Origin: Piscibacillus salipiscarius JCM 13188
GTDB lineage: Bacteria; Bacillota; Bacilli; Bacillales; Alkalibacillaceae
Assembly: GCF_001311865.1 (NCBI RefSeq)
Contig: NZ_BBCD01000009.1
Location: 1-64,000, forward strand
Direction of reading: 5' to 3'
DNA length: 64,000 nt
Part shown: piece after piece, positions 53,926 through 64,000 of the stretch
Layout: every line of letters starts with the position of its first letter
Numbering within the stretch: the first letter of the stretch is position 1
The notes under the pieces: model-generated
Told to the model about the DNA's origin: nothing
Database searches by the model: none
The model's input: the letters and a program-made list of their open reading frames with translations, nothing else
Made by a program: the position numbers and the translations under genes

Positions 53926-54640
53926 ATGATTCAATCCATACTCCATCAACTAAAAAAGCTCGGTGTACACAGTTTAATCAGCAATGAAGCAATCATCTTA
54001 GAGATACTTGAAGACGTAACACAGTTAGACCTAGTCAATGAGACAATCGACCATTTGAATTCATGCATCAAAGGTACGGAGTTTAAGAAAGTCTTGCTAG
54101 TATGCCCAAGAGAATATTTAAATCAACTAAAACTTGTTGGCAAACAGATGGGTATGAAAGGCGAAAGAGTGATCTATCAACGTTCATTAGAAACACCTTT
54201 GGAGAGCGCGCCACTAGATTACGAGATTTGGTCGCCCACTGACGAAAATTCGATTTCATTCTTATCTGAAGTGATGGGGAGAAGTGTGAAAGTCACAAAG
54301 AAGTTCCTAAAAAGCATGATGGTCGAACTGCCATCTCAGTACCAAACATGTTCACCGTTTATAAAATCAATTCTGAACCAATTGGAGTCGTCCTTCCCCA
54401 TTTGGAGCCAGGTCGCGATCAAGAAGGGCGACTATTTTGGATTGGCATTCACCCAAACACCGTGGAAAAGGGCTCGGTAACCATTTACACCTCATCGGCC
54501 TTGAAAGGTTGCGTGCAGATTTTAAAGCCAAAACATATCTAGGCGCAACTGAAGTCGAAAACCTACCTATGAGGAAAACCATGCAAGCTAATGGTTGCGT
54601 GGAAGACCACCGCGTGTTGACGCTGGAGTATAAAACGTAA
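53926..54640 (+). CDS. GNAT-family acetyltransferase
   Basis: About 238 residues. The N-terminal half is not recognised (LHQLKKLGVHSLISNEAII). The C-terminal half is a GNAT domain: NMFTVYKINSEPIGVVLPHL, GRLFWIGIHPNTVEKGLGNHL, GATEVENLPMRKTMQANGC. Frameshifts near 54342 and 54470. Array G begins directly after its stop. Confidence 0.75.
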
Positions 54641-54838
54641 CTGGTCAAGTTATTGATATATCAACTTTTAAAATTACCTGAACGTTTTCGGGATTTATCG
54701 TCATGTTTTTAATTTTACCTGCAGGTTTTTGAGTTTTATCGTCATGTTTTTGAGATTTACCTGCACGTTTTCGAAAATTATCGGCAGGTTTTCGAAATTT
54801 ACCTGCAGGTTTCTCAAACTACCTCTAAGATTTTAGTT
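54641..54838. repeat. 21-bp periodic array G (TTTACCTGCAGG / TTTATCGTCATG cores)
   Basis: The T of TACC/TATC recurs at 54675, 54696, 54716, 54737, 54758, 54779, 54800 and 54820 (steps 21, 20, 21, 21, 21, 21, 20). The first six units alternate in type: TACCTG, TATCGTCATG, TACCTGCAGG, TATCGTCATG, TACCTGCACG, TATCGGCAGG; two TACCT units end the array. This gives a 42-bp higher-order repeat. Each unit ends GTTTTTGAG- or GTTTTCGAA-like. It sits between a GNAT gene and a transporter remnant. Confidence 0.8.
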
Positions 54839-54854
54839 AAGGTGGAGAAGCATC

Positions 54855-54976
54855 ATGAACAGAAAAAAGGGAATTTTACTCGTTATAACAGGGGCATTCT
54901 TCTGGGGAGTGGGTGGCACCGTATCATACTAATGATTTTTGTGATAGCGATGAATCAAGAGAAAAAGCCGGGTTGA
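54855..54976 (+). pseudogene. EamA-type transporter remnant
   Basis: A ribosome-binding site (AAGGTGGAG) and ATG open a frame MNRKKGILLVITGAFFWGVG, the usual start of an EamA/DMT transporter. After about 25 codons it stops. A second frame right behind reads ILMIFVIAMNQEKKPG and stops, as a plausible C-terminal end. The roughly 260 residues in between are missing. 21-bp arrays lie on both sides (G and H). Confidence 0.6.
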
Positions 54977-55060
54977 GTATTGAAGATACGGTAAGTTTTT
55001 CAAAACTATCGTCAAGTTTTTGAATTTTAACGTCAAATTTTCCCATTTAAACGTCAAGAA
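54977..55060. repeat. 21-bp periodic array H (TATCGTCAAGTTTTTGAA core)
   Basis: CG of CGTC (first copy CGGT) recurs at 54989, 55010, 55031 and 55052, exactly 21 bases apart. The core is the same family as the TATCGTCATGTTTTTGAG units of array G, 150 bases away on the other side of the EamA remnant. Confidence 0.75.
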
Positions 55061-55094
55061 AAAAACGAGCTCGAAATATCGGCTCGTTTTTTTA
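55059..55094. terminator. Bidirectional terminator
   Basis: AAAAAACGAGC / GCTCGTTTTTTT stem-loop, symmetric, between array H and a convergent membrane-protein gene whose stop it overlaps. Confidence 0.85.
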
Positions 55095-55373
55095 ACTGTA
55101 CATGACTGACCAAGAAACATAAATGAATGCCACGGTTATGACACCAAAACTTATTGCTAACTTCACTTTAAAATGGTTATTAACACGAAGATCATGATAG
55201 GCCTCAACTATCAGAAAAAGCCAAGTAAATAGTATAAGAACTAACGCATTTAAATCAATCCTCATGGGATAATTTAGTTCAATTATGTACATCGTTATGA
55301 TCATCATCATTACCAGTATAAGTCTTAAAATCAATCCATAGTGTACCTCCAAAATTCTAATAAACCGGGTCAC
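55092..55373 (-). CDS. Small three-helix membrane protein
   Basis: Up to 93 residues with three hydrophobic segments (LILRLILVMMMIITMYII, LNALVLILFTWLFLIVEAY, LAISFGVITVAFIYVSWSVM). The start is uncertain: the frame opens at 55373, but GGAGG at about 55345 suggests an initiation near LILRLIL, possibly with one base missing. No family named with confidence. The same frame overlaps the end of the GyrI-like gene. Confidence 0.55.
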   Translation of the reverse strand: MTRFIRILEVHYGLILRLILVMMMIITMYIIELNYPMRIDLNALVLILFTWLFLIVEAYHDLRVNNHFKVKLAISFGVITVAFIYVSWSVMYS

Positions 55374-55839
55374 ACAAATCTACGTTATCTTCCTTGCCTG
55401 ACCAACTGTTATAGATCTCTAATGTCCACTTATTCGGCTTTCTCTGATACCCATTTTCGTCAATCCAGTTATGTAAATGAGAGTAGACATGAAATATCTC
55501 TGAAGCATGCCCTTTAAAATTTAATACGGCATACTTTTGTTTTGGTACAATCAGACTGACCATTCCTTCTGGGAGATCTTCAAAATCATTCACTTCGAAG
55601 CAAACCCAGTACCCATCTTCATCCTCAGTTGACTCAGCAGCCATGAAAGCACCTATTAATTTCACTGGTTCAACCAGATGTTTGATTTCGCCCTTACGCT
55701 GCTCTAATAACATTGAAGCTTTAGGAATCTTTTCTCCGTAACCTGCCATATCATTACAGACAACACGAAATCCGACTAGTTTCTTTTCTTCAATTTCTTT
55801 TATGCCATGAAACGTAATAGGTGTAGTTTTATTTTCCAT
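55357..55839 (-). CDS. GyrI-like / AraC effector-binding domain protein
   Basis: 160 residues, intact. Matches the stand-alone GyrI-like small-molecule-binding fold (ITFHGIKEIEEKKLVGFRVV, WVCFEVNDFEDLPEGMVSLIVP, WTLEIYNSW). No DNA-binding domain. ATG 55839 with AAAGGAGATT; an upstream in-frame ATG at 55869 is less likely. Ligand unknown. Confidence 0.82.
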   Translation of the reverse strand: MENKTTPITFHGIKEIEEKKLVGFRVVCNDMAGYGEKIPKASMLLEQRKGEIKHLVEPVKLIGAFMAAESTEDEDGYWVCFEVNDFEDLPEGMVSLIVPKQKYAVLNFKGHASEIFHVYSHLHNWIDENGYQRKPNKWTLEIYNSWSGKEDNVDLCDPVY

Positions 55840-55911
55840 TCTATTAATCTCCTTTAACTTTTTTATCAAATGTTTATATACCGGAAAATGGACAATTTTG
55901 CTTCCTATAAT

Positions 55912-56787
55912 TTATCTATAATATTTTATTCCACTCTCAAACGCCTCTTGATCATTATTTTCAATCCCATGCAAAGCTTCCTGCAACGCAAAAGTACTTC
56001 TGTAAAACTTTACTCGTTTGTCTAAAAGATCACTATCTGGATATTTCTTAAGACACAATTGATAAAATTCTTCTCCGTAGCTAGAAAGTATACCCGCGAA
56101 ATCATAAGCCGGGTCTCCTAAACCAGATCCGCCAAAATCTATAACCCCCGATATTCTACTGACTTCCGGGTTCCACAAAATATTAGATGCACCGAAATCG
56201 CCATGGATAAGGGATAGGTCTGCAGCCTTAAAACTCTCGCCTTTAAGAAATGTTTCAAACGAATGAGAGATTTCCTTTTGAGCCTCATCCCTTATGTACG
56301 GAAATAATTTAAGCCGGATCTTTTCGTATAATTGATTCATTTGCTCAAAAGGATTATTCACAATTAAATTCAACTCTTGCCTGACTCGACCTATTGAAAT
56401 TGAATGTAATTCTATTAAAAACGAAACGAGATTATCAGCTAGAGCCTGAACCTGTTCACTGTTCTTAATCGATTCAAATTGACTCTTCCACAATGGTTCG
56501 CCTTCAATGAGTTCATAACCAGTAAAAACGTCGCCTGGCTCTAACTTATCAAAAGAATAATAGATTGGATTTGGGATCGCGAGTAAAACTTTGTCTTTAA
56601 TATAGTTCAAAATTTTAGTTTCGGTTCGTAGTTGATCAATGCCGTCTTGATATTTTGGAAACCTAAATACTAAGGAATCATTCACAATTAAGACATCATT
56701 ATTTTGACCGATGTCATTTATGTAGTAATCCTCAATATGTAACTCTGGATAGTGTTTCTGAATCGTTTTGATATGTTTATGAGTCAT
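55912..56787 (-). CDS. APH-family aminoglycoside phosphotransferase-like protein
   Basis: 291 residues, intact. Kinase features: NDVLIVNDSLVFRFPK (ATP-site Lys), catalytic loop LIHGDFGASNIL and metal-binding VIDFGGSGLGDPAYDFAG. It resembles APH(2'')-type enzymes, but resistance activity cannot be read from sequence. ATG 56787 follows AAAGGATG. Confidence 0.87.
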   Translation of the reverse strand: MTHKHIKTIQKHYPELHIEDYYINDIGQNNDVLIVNDSLVFRFPKYQDGIDQLRTETKILNYIKDKVLLAIPNPIYYSFDKLEPGDVFTGYELIEGEPLWKSQFESIKNSEQVQALADNLVSFLIELHSISIGRVRQELNLIVNNPFEQMNQLYEKIRLKLFPYIRDEAQKEISHSFETFLKGESFKAADLSLIHGDFGASNILWNPEVSRISGVIDFGGSGLGDPAYDFAGILSSYGEEFYQLCLKKYPDSDLLDKRVKFYRSTFALQEALHGIENNDQEAFESGIKYYR

Positions 56788-56808
56788 TGGGCTATACATC
56801 CTTTAAAA

Positions 56809-57307
56809 TTAAAAGCTAAACTTCTCTTTTTGATTATATAAGTCGACTCTTTCTTCCATGTCTTGGTTGCCATCTTGCCACTGAATAATCATGTAGATGT
56901 CACTAACATCTTTAAGCGTGATGGGATCACCATTTTCCTTAAAATAGGTTCCACCTTCAATGGTTCCAATCGATGTTTGAGCGATATTTTCCTCACCACC
57001 AGTCACAGTTACTGACTTTCCTTGAACAACTTCGTCACGTCCATTGATCACCGCATGAACTTTAATGCTAAAAAAAATGTGACGTTACTTCTTTATCATT
57101 TTTCATCGTTAACTTACCATTGCCCGCACTAAACGTATCCGGCTTAATTACGACTTCGTATGAATCGACTTCCCAATTTTTACTTTCGCCAGATAAGGAC
57201 AGGTAGTAATTATTTTTAATGACTTCTTCACTATTTTCACAGCTAACAAGGAAAGAAACTATCAAGATCAATCCTATTATGTAAATTAAGTTAGTTCTTT
57301 TTAACAA
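56809..57307 (-). CDS. Small lipoprotein of unknown function
   Basis: About 166 residues with a lipoprotein signal (YIIGLILIVSFLVSC). The exported domain is all-beta in character (YYLSLSGESKNWEVDSYEVV, GKSVTVTGGEENIAQTSIG). A frameshift near 57072 separates halves. It belongs to a run of small minus-strand genes. Confidence 0.72.
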
Positions 57308-57344
57308 AATGTAATCACCTCAGATGTCCAAATACTAATGTTAA

Positions 57345-57533
57345 TTAAAATTCATCTTGTTTCTTAGTTTTATGGAAATAATAATAGTAACATAATTCGA
57401 AGATGAGAAGACCTATTAACATACTCGCCCAAAAGGGGTGGGAAGAGTTAATAATATAAGTCACCAAATATGTCAAAGAGAAAGCAACCAAGCCTATAAG
57501 TAGCGATAGCATAAAAGGTTTTTTAACCATCAT
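57345..57533 (-). CDS. Small membrane protein
   Basis: 62 residues, two membrane segments (LSLLIGLVAFSLTYLVTYII, WASMLIGLLIFELCYYYYF). Start ATG 57533 or 57530 after GGAGGAG. Unknown. Confidence 0.6.
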   Translation of the reverse strand: MMVKKPFMLSLLIGLVAFSLTYLVTYIINSSHPFWASMLIGLLIFELCYYYYFHKTKKQDEF

Positions 57534-57587
57534 AACTCCTCCGCTTCTCAACTAACTCATTAAAACGTAATTAATATTTATTACTTT

Positions 57588-57848
57588 TTATACTTCACCC
57601 ATTCCAAAACCAAGCACAAGAATGTATAACATTGTGATTAATGCACTTATGTTTAAAATGATTAAAAGCCATTTGCTTATACCCTTTTTACTTTTTAAGC
57701 CAAATATAGTTCCTAACAGTGGTAGTAAGCACATTGAAATGATGACGACCTTGCCAAATGAACCGAAAGAAACGTTATTAATCATTAATGAGAATAAAAC
57801 AATAAATAATCCTAAGCACGTGGTAGAAATCAAACTGTAGTTTTTCAT
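57588..57848 (-). CDS. Small membrane protein
   Basis: 86 residues, three membrane segments (CLGLFIVLFSLMINNVSF, VVIISMCLLPLLGTIFGL, WLLIILNISALITMLYILVL). Start ATG 57848 with AGGAGCG upstream. Unknown function. Confidence 0.6.
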   Translation of the reverse strand: MKNYSLISTTCLGLFIVLFSLMINNVSFGSFGKVVIISMCLLPLLGTIFGLKSKKGISKWLLIILNISALITMLYILVLGFGMGEV

Positions 57849-57901
57849 GTATTTTCGCTCCTATTTCATTGGTTAATCTATTATTGTGTTTCCTAGTAAA
57901 T

Positions 57902-58381
57902 TTATTGATGCTTTAATATAAAAACAAACTCTTCAACTTCCATATCACGAGCGTTCGCAAATCCACTATCTTCATCTATAATAGTAAATCCACATTTTTC
58001 AAGCACTCGCCTAGAACCGATATTATCTTTTGCGGCTCGGGCGTATAATGGGCGTGTTGGATCTAAATTCAAGAACTGTTTAAGCGCAACTGTCGCTATA
58101 CCTTTTCCCCAGTCCTCACGGTTAATCCAATAAGTCACTTCGCGGTCACCGAACATCTCAAAACTAATCACATGACCTACTATCTGATTCTCGTGAATAA
58201 TGCTTTTCTTAATGATGTTGTTGTCCGTTAAAATACGATTCCAGTGATTCGAAAATAAACCCCAGTCCGTTGGGTCTTTAGAAGTGAACGCAGCCATGTG
58301 ACTAGAGACAGGATCCTTCTGATGTTCAAAGAAAATCGGCAGGTCATCTTCTTGAATATCCCTGAGTGAAACTTGGTACAT
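57902..58381 (-). CDS. GNAT-family N-acetyltransferase
   Basis: 159 residues, intact. RimJ-like: LRDIQEDDLPIFFEHQKDP, acetyl-CoA loop EDWGKGIATVALKQFL, AAKDNIGSRRVLEKCGF. ATG 58381 with AGGAGG. Substrate unknown. The 130 bases to the next gene hold only a terminator. Confidence 0.88.
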   Translation of the reverse strand: MYQVSLRDIQEDDLPIFFEHQKDPVSSHMAAFTSKDPTDWGLFSNHWNRILTDNNIIKKSIIHENQIVGHVISFEMFGDREVTYWINREDWGKGIATVALKQFLNLDPTRPLYARAAKDNIGSRRVLEKCGFTIIDEDSGFANARDMEVEEFVFILKHQ

Positions 58382-58465
58382 AAAGCCCCTCCTAATTAAT
58401 CGACCTAAAATAAATTTGACTTTACACTTATATTAACATAATTTTCTAATCATTTATAAGATAAA

Positions 58466-58506
58466 ATAAAGCACGTGGACTCTAAACTAGAATCCACGTG
58501 CTTCAA
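58466..58506 (-). terminator. Terminator of the rhodanese/persulfide dioxygenase gene
   Basis: GAAGCACGTGGA-TCTAG / TAGA-TCCACGTGCTTT long stem, then TTTTATCTT on the minus strand. Confidence 0.87.
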
Positions 58507-58517
58507 AATTATTCTCC

Positions 58518-59633
58518 TTACACCGCACAACGATTTGGTCCAACTTCCATCTCGCGGCGTTCAACTTCTTCTGGATTTTTCTGACCCATGTTCGTTTTGC
58601 GAATTTCCTCATGGCTATTTGGCTGAGGCGGAAGATTATCAGTCACAAGACTTTTAAATTCTTCTTCACTGTCAACCTGAAGGCGATCATTCTTTTCGTA
58701 AATATTTTTAATCGTATCTTTAACCGTGCCATCGTCATTAATCTCTTTCATTTCCCCGAAATGAGCAGGTAATACCACCAGATCATCCGCAAGCTTCTTA
58801 TACCGTTCATAAAGCGTATCGCGAAGGTCGCTTACCCATGCATCTGCCTTACCCGCAAGGTCTGGGCGGCCAATCGATTCGATAAATAAGATATCGCCAG
58901 TGAGTAGATACTGCTCATCAACGATATAGCTCGTGCTTCCGATCGTATGGCCTGGTGAATAAAAGGCCGAAATCTCAACAGAATTACCGACTTTAACCGT
59001 CGTTCCGTCTTGAACGTCTTTATATTCAAATGAGACGCCTTCATCCTCTTTAGACGGAAAATAATAATCAGCACCCGCTTCACTTGCGAGCGTTCTCCCG
59101 CCCGAAATATGATCGGCGTGAAGGTGGGTGTCAAAGACATATTGAATCGACACCTTCTTCTCATCCGCAAATGACTTGAACGTATCGGTCATTCTTACGG
59201 GATCAATGACAGCTGCTTCACCATTTGCGATGACCATGTATGACAGGCAGCCTTTCCCGATTCGGATGAACTGATACAGCTCACCGCCATCTGATAGGTT
59301 CCCTACTTTAACCGGCTCTAAATGTTCACTCCAAGCCGTCATGCCGCCTTCAACATAGGTTGCTTCCGTTAACCCTTTTTCATGTAAAAAGTCCACCGCC
59401 TTCTGCGACGAAATCCCTTTTGCGCACACTACATAAACCGGCTGATCTGCTGGAAACTGATCTTTCACCTCATCAAAATCCTGTTCTAACTTCTTAAATG
59501 GAACGTTTACACTACTAACGTTCTTGCCATTAATGGCCCAATCACTAAAATCTTCTTCTTTACGAATGTCTAAAATAAACACATCTTCATGGTTTAAAAT
59601 CTTCTGCGCCACTTCTTTTACTGTAATAGACAT
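58518..59633 (-). CDS. Rhodanese / MBL-fold persulfide dioxygenase fusion
   Basis: 371 residues, intact. The N-terminal rhodanese domain (residues 1-105) has the catalytic Cys in VYVVCAKGISSQKAV. The C-terminal ETHE1-type MBL domain has FDTHLHADHISGGRTL, SPGHTIGSTS, LLTGDILFIESIGRPDL and VLPAHFGEM. ETHE1-type enzymes oxidise persulfides to sulfite; a rhodanese partner would transfer the sulfane sulfur. Sulfide detoxification is the likely role. Monocistronic. Confidence 0.9.
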   Translation of the reverse strand: MSITVKEVAQKILNHEDVFILDIRKEEDFSDWAINGKNVSSVNVPFKKLEQDFDEVKDQFPADQPVYVVCAKGISSQKAVDFLHEKGLTEATYVEGGMTAWSEHLEPVKVGNLSDGGELYQFIRIGKGCLSYMVIANGEAAVIDPVRMTDTFKSFADEKKVSIQYVFDTHLHADHISGGRTLASEAGADYYFPSKEDEGVSFEYKDVQDGTTVKVGNSVEISAFYSPGHTIGSTSYIVDEQYLLTGDILFIESIGRPDLAGKADAWVSDLRDTLYERYKKLADDLVVLPAHFGEMKEINDDGTVKDTIKNIYEKNDRLQVDSEEEFKSLVTDNLPPQPNSHEEIRKTNMGQKNPEEVERREMEVGPNRCAV

Positions 59634-59710
59634 TTAGAATCCCTCCGTTTATCAATAATTTCATCCATTTATAACATCCCCCTAAAGGTATGAAATCAAA
59701 CGAAGATTCA

Positions 59711-61352
59711 TTACGCCACTGGATTTGTGGCTTCATAAATTAATTGTTCCAACTCTTCTTGATACATATTAGTCTGCTCTTGAGTCCAATTAAATTCATT
59801 TCTCATAAATGCTAATACTTGCATTTTATGTTCAAGCACCCAATTAATTTCGAAAAATAATGCACCGGTCCGTCTTACAAAAAAAGTCCACTGGTTTATA
59901 CGCCTGCTCATGGTCGATAGCATACCTTAAACACGCATAAACAACAGGATCTAAGTCCGTATCAGTATTTTTCATATTGTTAAAAACTTCATCGACATTC
60001 GTACCATAACGATAGACAAGCTTTCTAGCTACAGACTTATCCAAACCACATTCAACTCCTTTTTTAATTCGATCTTGTAAAAATGATTCAAACCCTTTAG
60101 AACCATTAACATCCCCTCCAGATATTGGAATATGCTTCGTTTGTGATTTCGGGAAGGTTAATCCAAACTCCTCATAAAGCTGTTTTGTAACTAAATCTAC
60201 AATATTCTCCGCCATTTTACGGTAACCTGTTAATTTGCCACCAGCAATGGAAATAAATCCTGAATCCGACTCAAAAATTTCATCTTTCCTAGATATTTCA
60301 GAAGGAGACTTTCCTTCCTCATGAATTAAAGGTCTAATACCAGCCCAACTTGATTCAACATCATCAAATGAAATATTCACCTCAGGAAACATGTGATTGA
60401 TAGATTCTATAATATAATTACAATCGTCAACTGTCATTTTAGGTTGAGCTATATCCCCTTGATATGTTGTATCGGTTGTTCCCACGTAAGCCTTTCCATC
60501 TCTCGGAATAGCGAATATCATTCGGCCATCTGGTGAATCAAAATAAACGGCCTGTTTTAATGGAAAATGCCGACTGTCAAACACTAAATGAATACCTTTC
60601 GTTAATTGCAAAGTTTTACCTTTCTTAGATCCATCCATTTCTCTTAAATTATCAACCCATGGACCAGTTGCATTTACAACCTTCCTTGCTTTAATTTTTT
60701 GTACAGAACCATCTATCATGTCTTCACAGATAACCCCACTGACATTATTACCTTCATAGATTAAGTCTGTCACCTTCATATAGTTTAGTGCTAAGGCACC
60801 TTGTTCAACTGCCTTTTTCATAACTTCTAACGTTAAACGAGCATCGTCAGTTTTATATTCAACATAGTAACCTCCACCTTTCAATCCCTCAGACTTTAAA
60901 AGTGGTTCCATATCACTCACTTCATAAGGTTTTAACATTTTTCGTCTTTCACTTTTCTTAACACCAGCTAGGAAATCATAGACTTTTAACCCAACATTAG
61001 TCGTAAATGGACCAAAATTCCCACCTTTATAAAACGGAAGTAACATCCACTCTGGTGTAGTGACATGTGGGCCGTTTTCATAAACAATTTCACGCTCTTT
61101 TCCAACTTCAGCTACAACTCCAATCTCAAATTGCTTTAAATAACGTAAACCACCATGAACAAGTTTAGTCGATCTACTCGAAGTTCCAGCCGCAAAATCT
61201 TGCATTTCCACAACACCAACTTTTAACCCTCGATCAGCCGCATCTAAAGCAATACCAGCACCTGTAATACCACCACCAATAACAAGTAAGTCTAAAGAAT
61301 CACTTTGAAAAGTATTTTTAATGGCAGATCTGTTTAAGTTTGTAAACTCCAT
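59711..61352 (-). CDS. glpD: Aerobic glycerol-3-phosphate dehydrogenase
   Basis: About 547 residues, FAD-dependent and membrane-associated; oxidises glycerol-3-phosphate to dihydroxyacetone phosphate. Motifs: [49 protein letters not shown], and [17 protein letters not shown] frameshift near 59880 separates the C-terminal helical domain ([19 protein letters not shown]). ATG 61352 follows AGAAAGGA. Preceded by an antitermination leader. Confidence 0.95.
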
Positions 61353-61388
61353 ACAATCGGTCCTTTCTAGTTCGAAATCTTATAAAAG

Positions 61389-61447
61389 CAAAAAAAGAGA
61401 CCACAAAGCAAATCTATCTAACAAGAAATAGATTACAGTGGTCTCTC
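61389..61447 (-). promoter_or_regulatory. GlpP-type antitermination leader of glpD
   Basis: Between glpK and glpD, minus strand: AGAGACCAC / GTGGTCTCT outer stem and AATCTAT / ATAGATT inner stem, then a run of T residues. In B. subtilis a leader terminator of this kind before glpD is overcome by GlpP with glycerol-3-phosphate. The glpP gene is not in the window. Confidence 0.85.
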
Positions 61448-61520
61448 AAAGTCTCTGTCCCAAAATATTAACTTATCATTAGTATACCACATTGTGGAAA
61501 ATGCTTAAAGTTAATAAACA

Positions 61521-63009
<1,489 letters not shown>

Positions 63010-63072
63010 TCGAAATTCCTCCCTTATTTCTCAAGTGTCATATGCTGTGAGCAGTTATTTCGCCAGAATAAA

Positions 63073-64000
63073 TTATAAAATCGTATACAATGCAGTATTT
63101 GCAACCGTAATCATCGTCATAAGAATAGTGTTTAAGAATGCACCAACATAAACATTACCTGTTTTTCTGAATAGATAACGGTTAAAGATAGCTGCGATTA
63201 ATAAAACTGGTACAAGACCAATTACTAGAATAGAAGATAGTGATTCACCTGAGTAACCTGCCGTACCATTCATAAATAATAATCCATAATGATAGACAAG
63301 ATATAGCACTAAACCTCCAATGAAGTGTAAAATCGCAATAATGTAGCCCTTTATACCATCATACTTCTCACTTGCGGTATTAACATTGACTGAAATACCG
63401 ACAATAAAGAAGTAAATAAAGAATAGTGGTGCATATTTTAGTAAAGCTAAGACATGTTGACCTTCAAAAGTCTTAACTGCAAACGTCCATAAACGGAAAT
63501 CAACTTTAAATATAGCATCGATTAAGTAAAGAACAGCATAACCAACCACAACTGCTACTATTGCAGTAACTAAAGCAGAAATGATTGTTTTGAAGCTAGC
63601 TTTGATACCATAGTTTTCAACCGTCGCACTTTCAGGCTTCTTAGATACAAAGTGATGAGCGACCATAACCATTAAAATAACTAGCGCCACGTTAATTGCC
63701 CAGTAGACAATTGGATTAACTGTAGGTCCTCCAAAGAATTCAGAGACTTTAATAAAATCACTCTGACTTCTTAAGAAAATGTACTGAACTACACCTAAAA
63801 CTACCATGACAGCCGAACCTGTTTTAATACGTTTATCAACATTTTTTCACTAGCGAATAAATCAATGCCAGACCAGAGAAAGAAATCGTGATCATACTGA
63901 TTTGCCTTAATAAACGCATTCCATAGAAATCTTGCCCATATAAAGCTGAGAAAAACAGTGCTGGGAATAGGGCACCTAGAATGATAATTATATAGTTAGC
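63073..64000 (-). CDS. Multi-pass membrane protein (C-terminal part, runs off the window)
   Basis: At least 305 residues to the window edge, with about eight membrane segments (ANYIIIILGALFPALFF at the edge, PIVYWAINVALVILMVMV, IISALVTAIVAVVVGYAVLYL, YAPLFFIYFFIVGISVNV, ILVIGLVPVLLIAAIFNRYLF). A frameshift near 63845. Not glpF: no aquaporin NPA motifs are seen. Family not recognised. It is upstream of glpK in the same direction. Confidence 0.65.

Noticed and set aside
63073-64000. glpF upstream of glpK
   Set aside because: The membrane protein lacks aquaporin NPA motifs and differs in helix pattern.

Overview
The window looks like a chromosomal segment of a low-GC Gram-positive bacterium of the family Bacillaceae, probably from the halophilic or alkaliphilic side. 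This is inferred from gene order and family recognition, not from a search. From tyrS to ytfP the order closely follows the Bacillus subtilis 'yt' region: tyrS, acuABC, motPS, ccpA, aroA, ytxJHG, murC, ytpR, ytpQ, ytoQ, ytoP, ytnP, trmB, ytmP, ytlRQ, thpR, ytzE, ytzG, ytgP, ytfP. Extra genes are inserted in that backbone: a class A penicillin-binding protein, an unusual FtsA-like protein, a gluconate-dehydrogenase/TatA operon, DUF454 and MATE genes.

Reading quality. About fifty genes are interrupted by one or more single-base frameshifts, nearly all at A/T homopolymers and mostly single-base losses. They hit essential genes (tyrS, murC, ytgP/murJ) and housekeeping genes alike. I treat them as sequence errors and annotate each gene over its full reconstructed extent. 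Two loci cannot be explained by one-base slips: a nucleotidyltransferase (51.5-51.8 kb) and an EamA-type transporter (54.86-54.98 kb) keep both ends but lack the middle.

Layout. 0-5 kb: T-box-controlled tyrS, divergent PBP. 5-8 kb: acuABC, MBL hydrolase. 8-17.6 kb: two unknown membrane genes, motPS-ccpA, a hairpin repeat, aroA, FtsA-like gene, ytxJHG. 17.7-27.5 kb: aminopeptidase, murC, nicotinate phosphoribosyltransferase, ytpRQ, PTS-type permease, ytoQ, ytoP. 27.7-32.4 kb: gluconate dehydrogenase subunits with TatA, DUF454, MATE. 32.7-41.8 kb: ytnP-ytfP block. 42-46.4 kb: GntR-controlled ABC operon and exoA. 46.5-48.8 kb: guanine riboswitch, xpt and purine permease. 48.9-58.4 kb: accessory region of small membrane proteins, GNAT enzymes, phosphotransferase, Nudix, MFS and gene remnants. 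58.5-64 kb: rhodanese/persulfide dioxygenase, glpD with antitermination leader, glpK and a partial membrane protein.

Regulation visible in sequence: T-box (tyrS), guanine riboswitch (xpt), GlpP-type leader terminator (glpD), and three identical inverted repeats upstream of the GntR regulator.

The most striking unexplained signal is a set of nine intergenic arrays built on a 20-22 bp (mostly exactly 21 bp) period, i.e. two helical turns. Each has its own short core (such as TTTGTCTAGTAAA, TTTATCTACCCC, TATGAGACATTT, AAAGGACTATT, TTTACCTGCAGG), alternating with variable filler. All lie just 3' of genes, mostly between convergent genes. Three core families recur at two separate loci each. I know of no characterised system that explains them.
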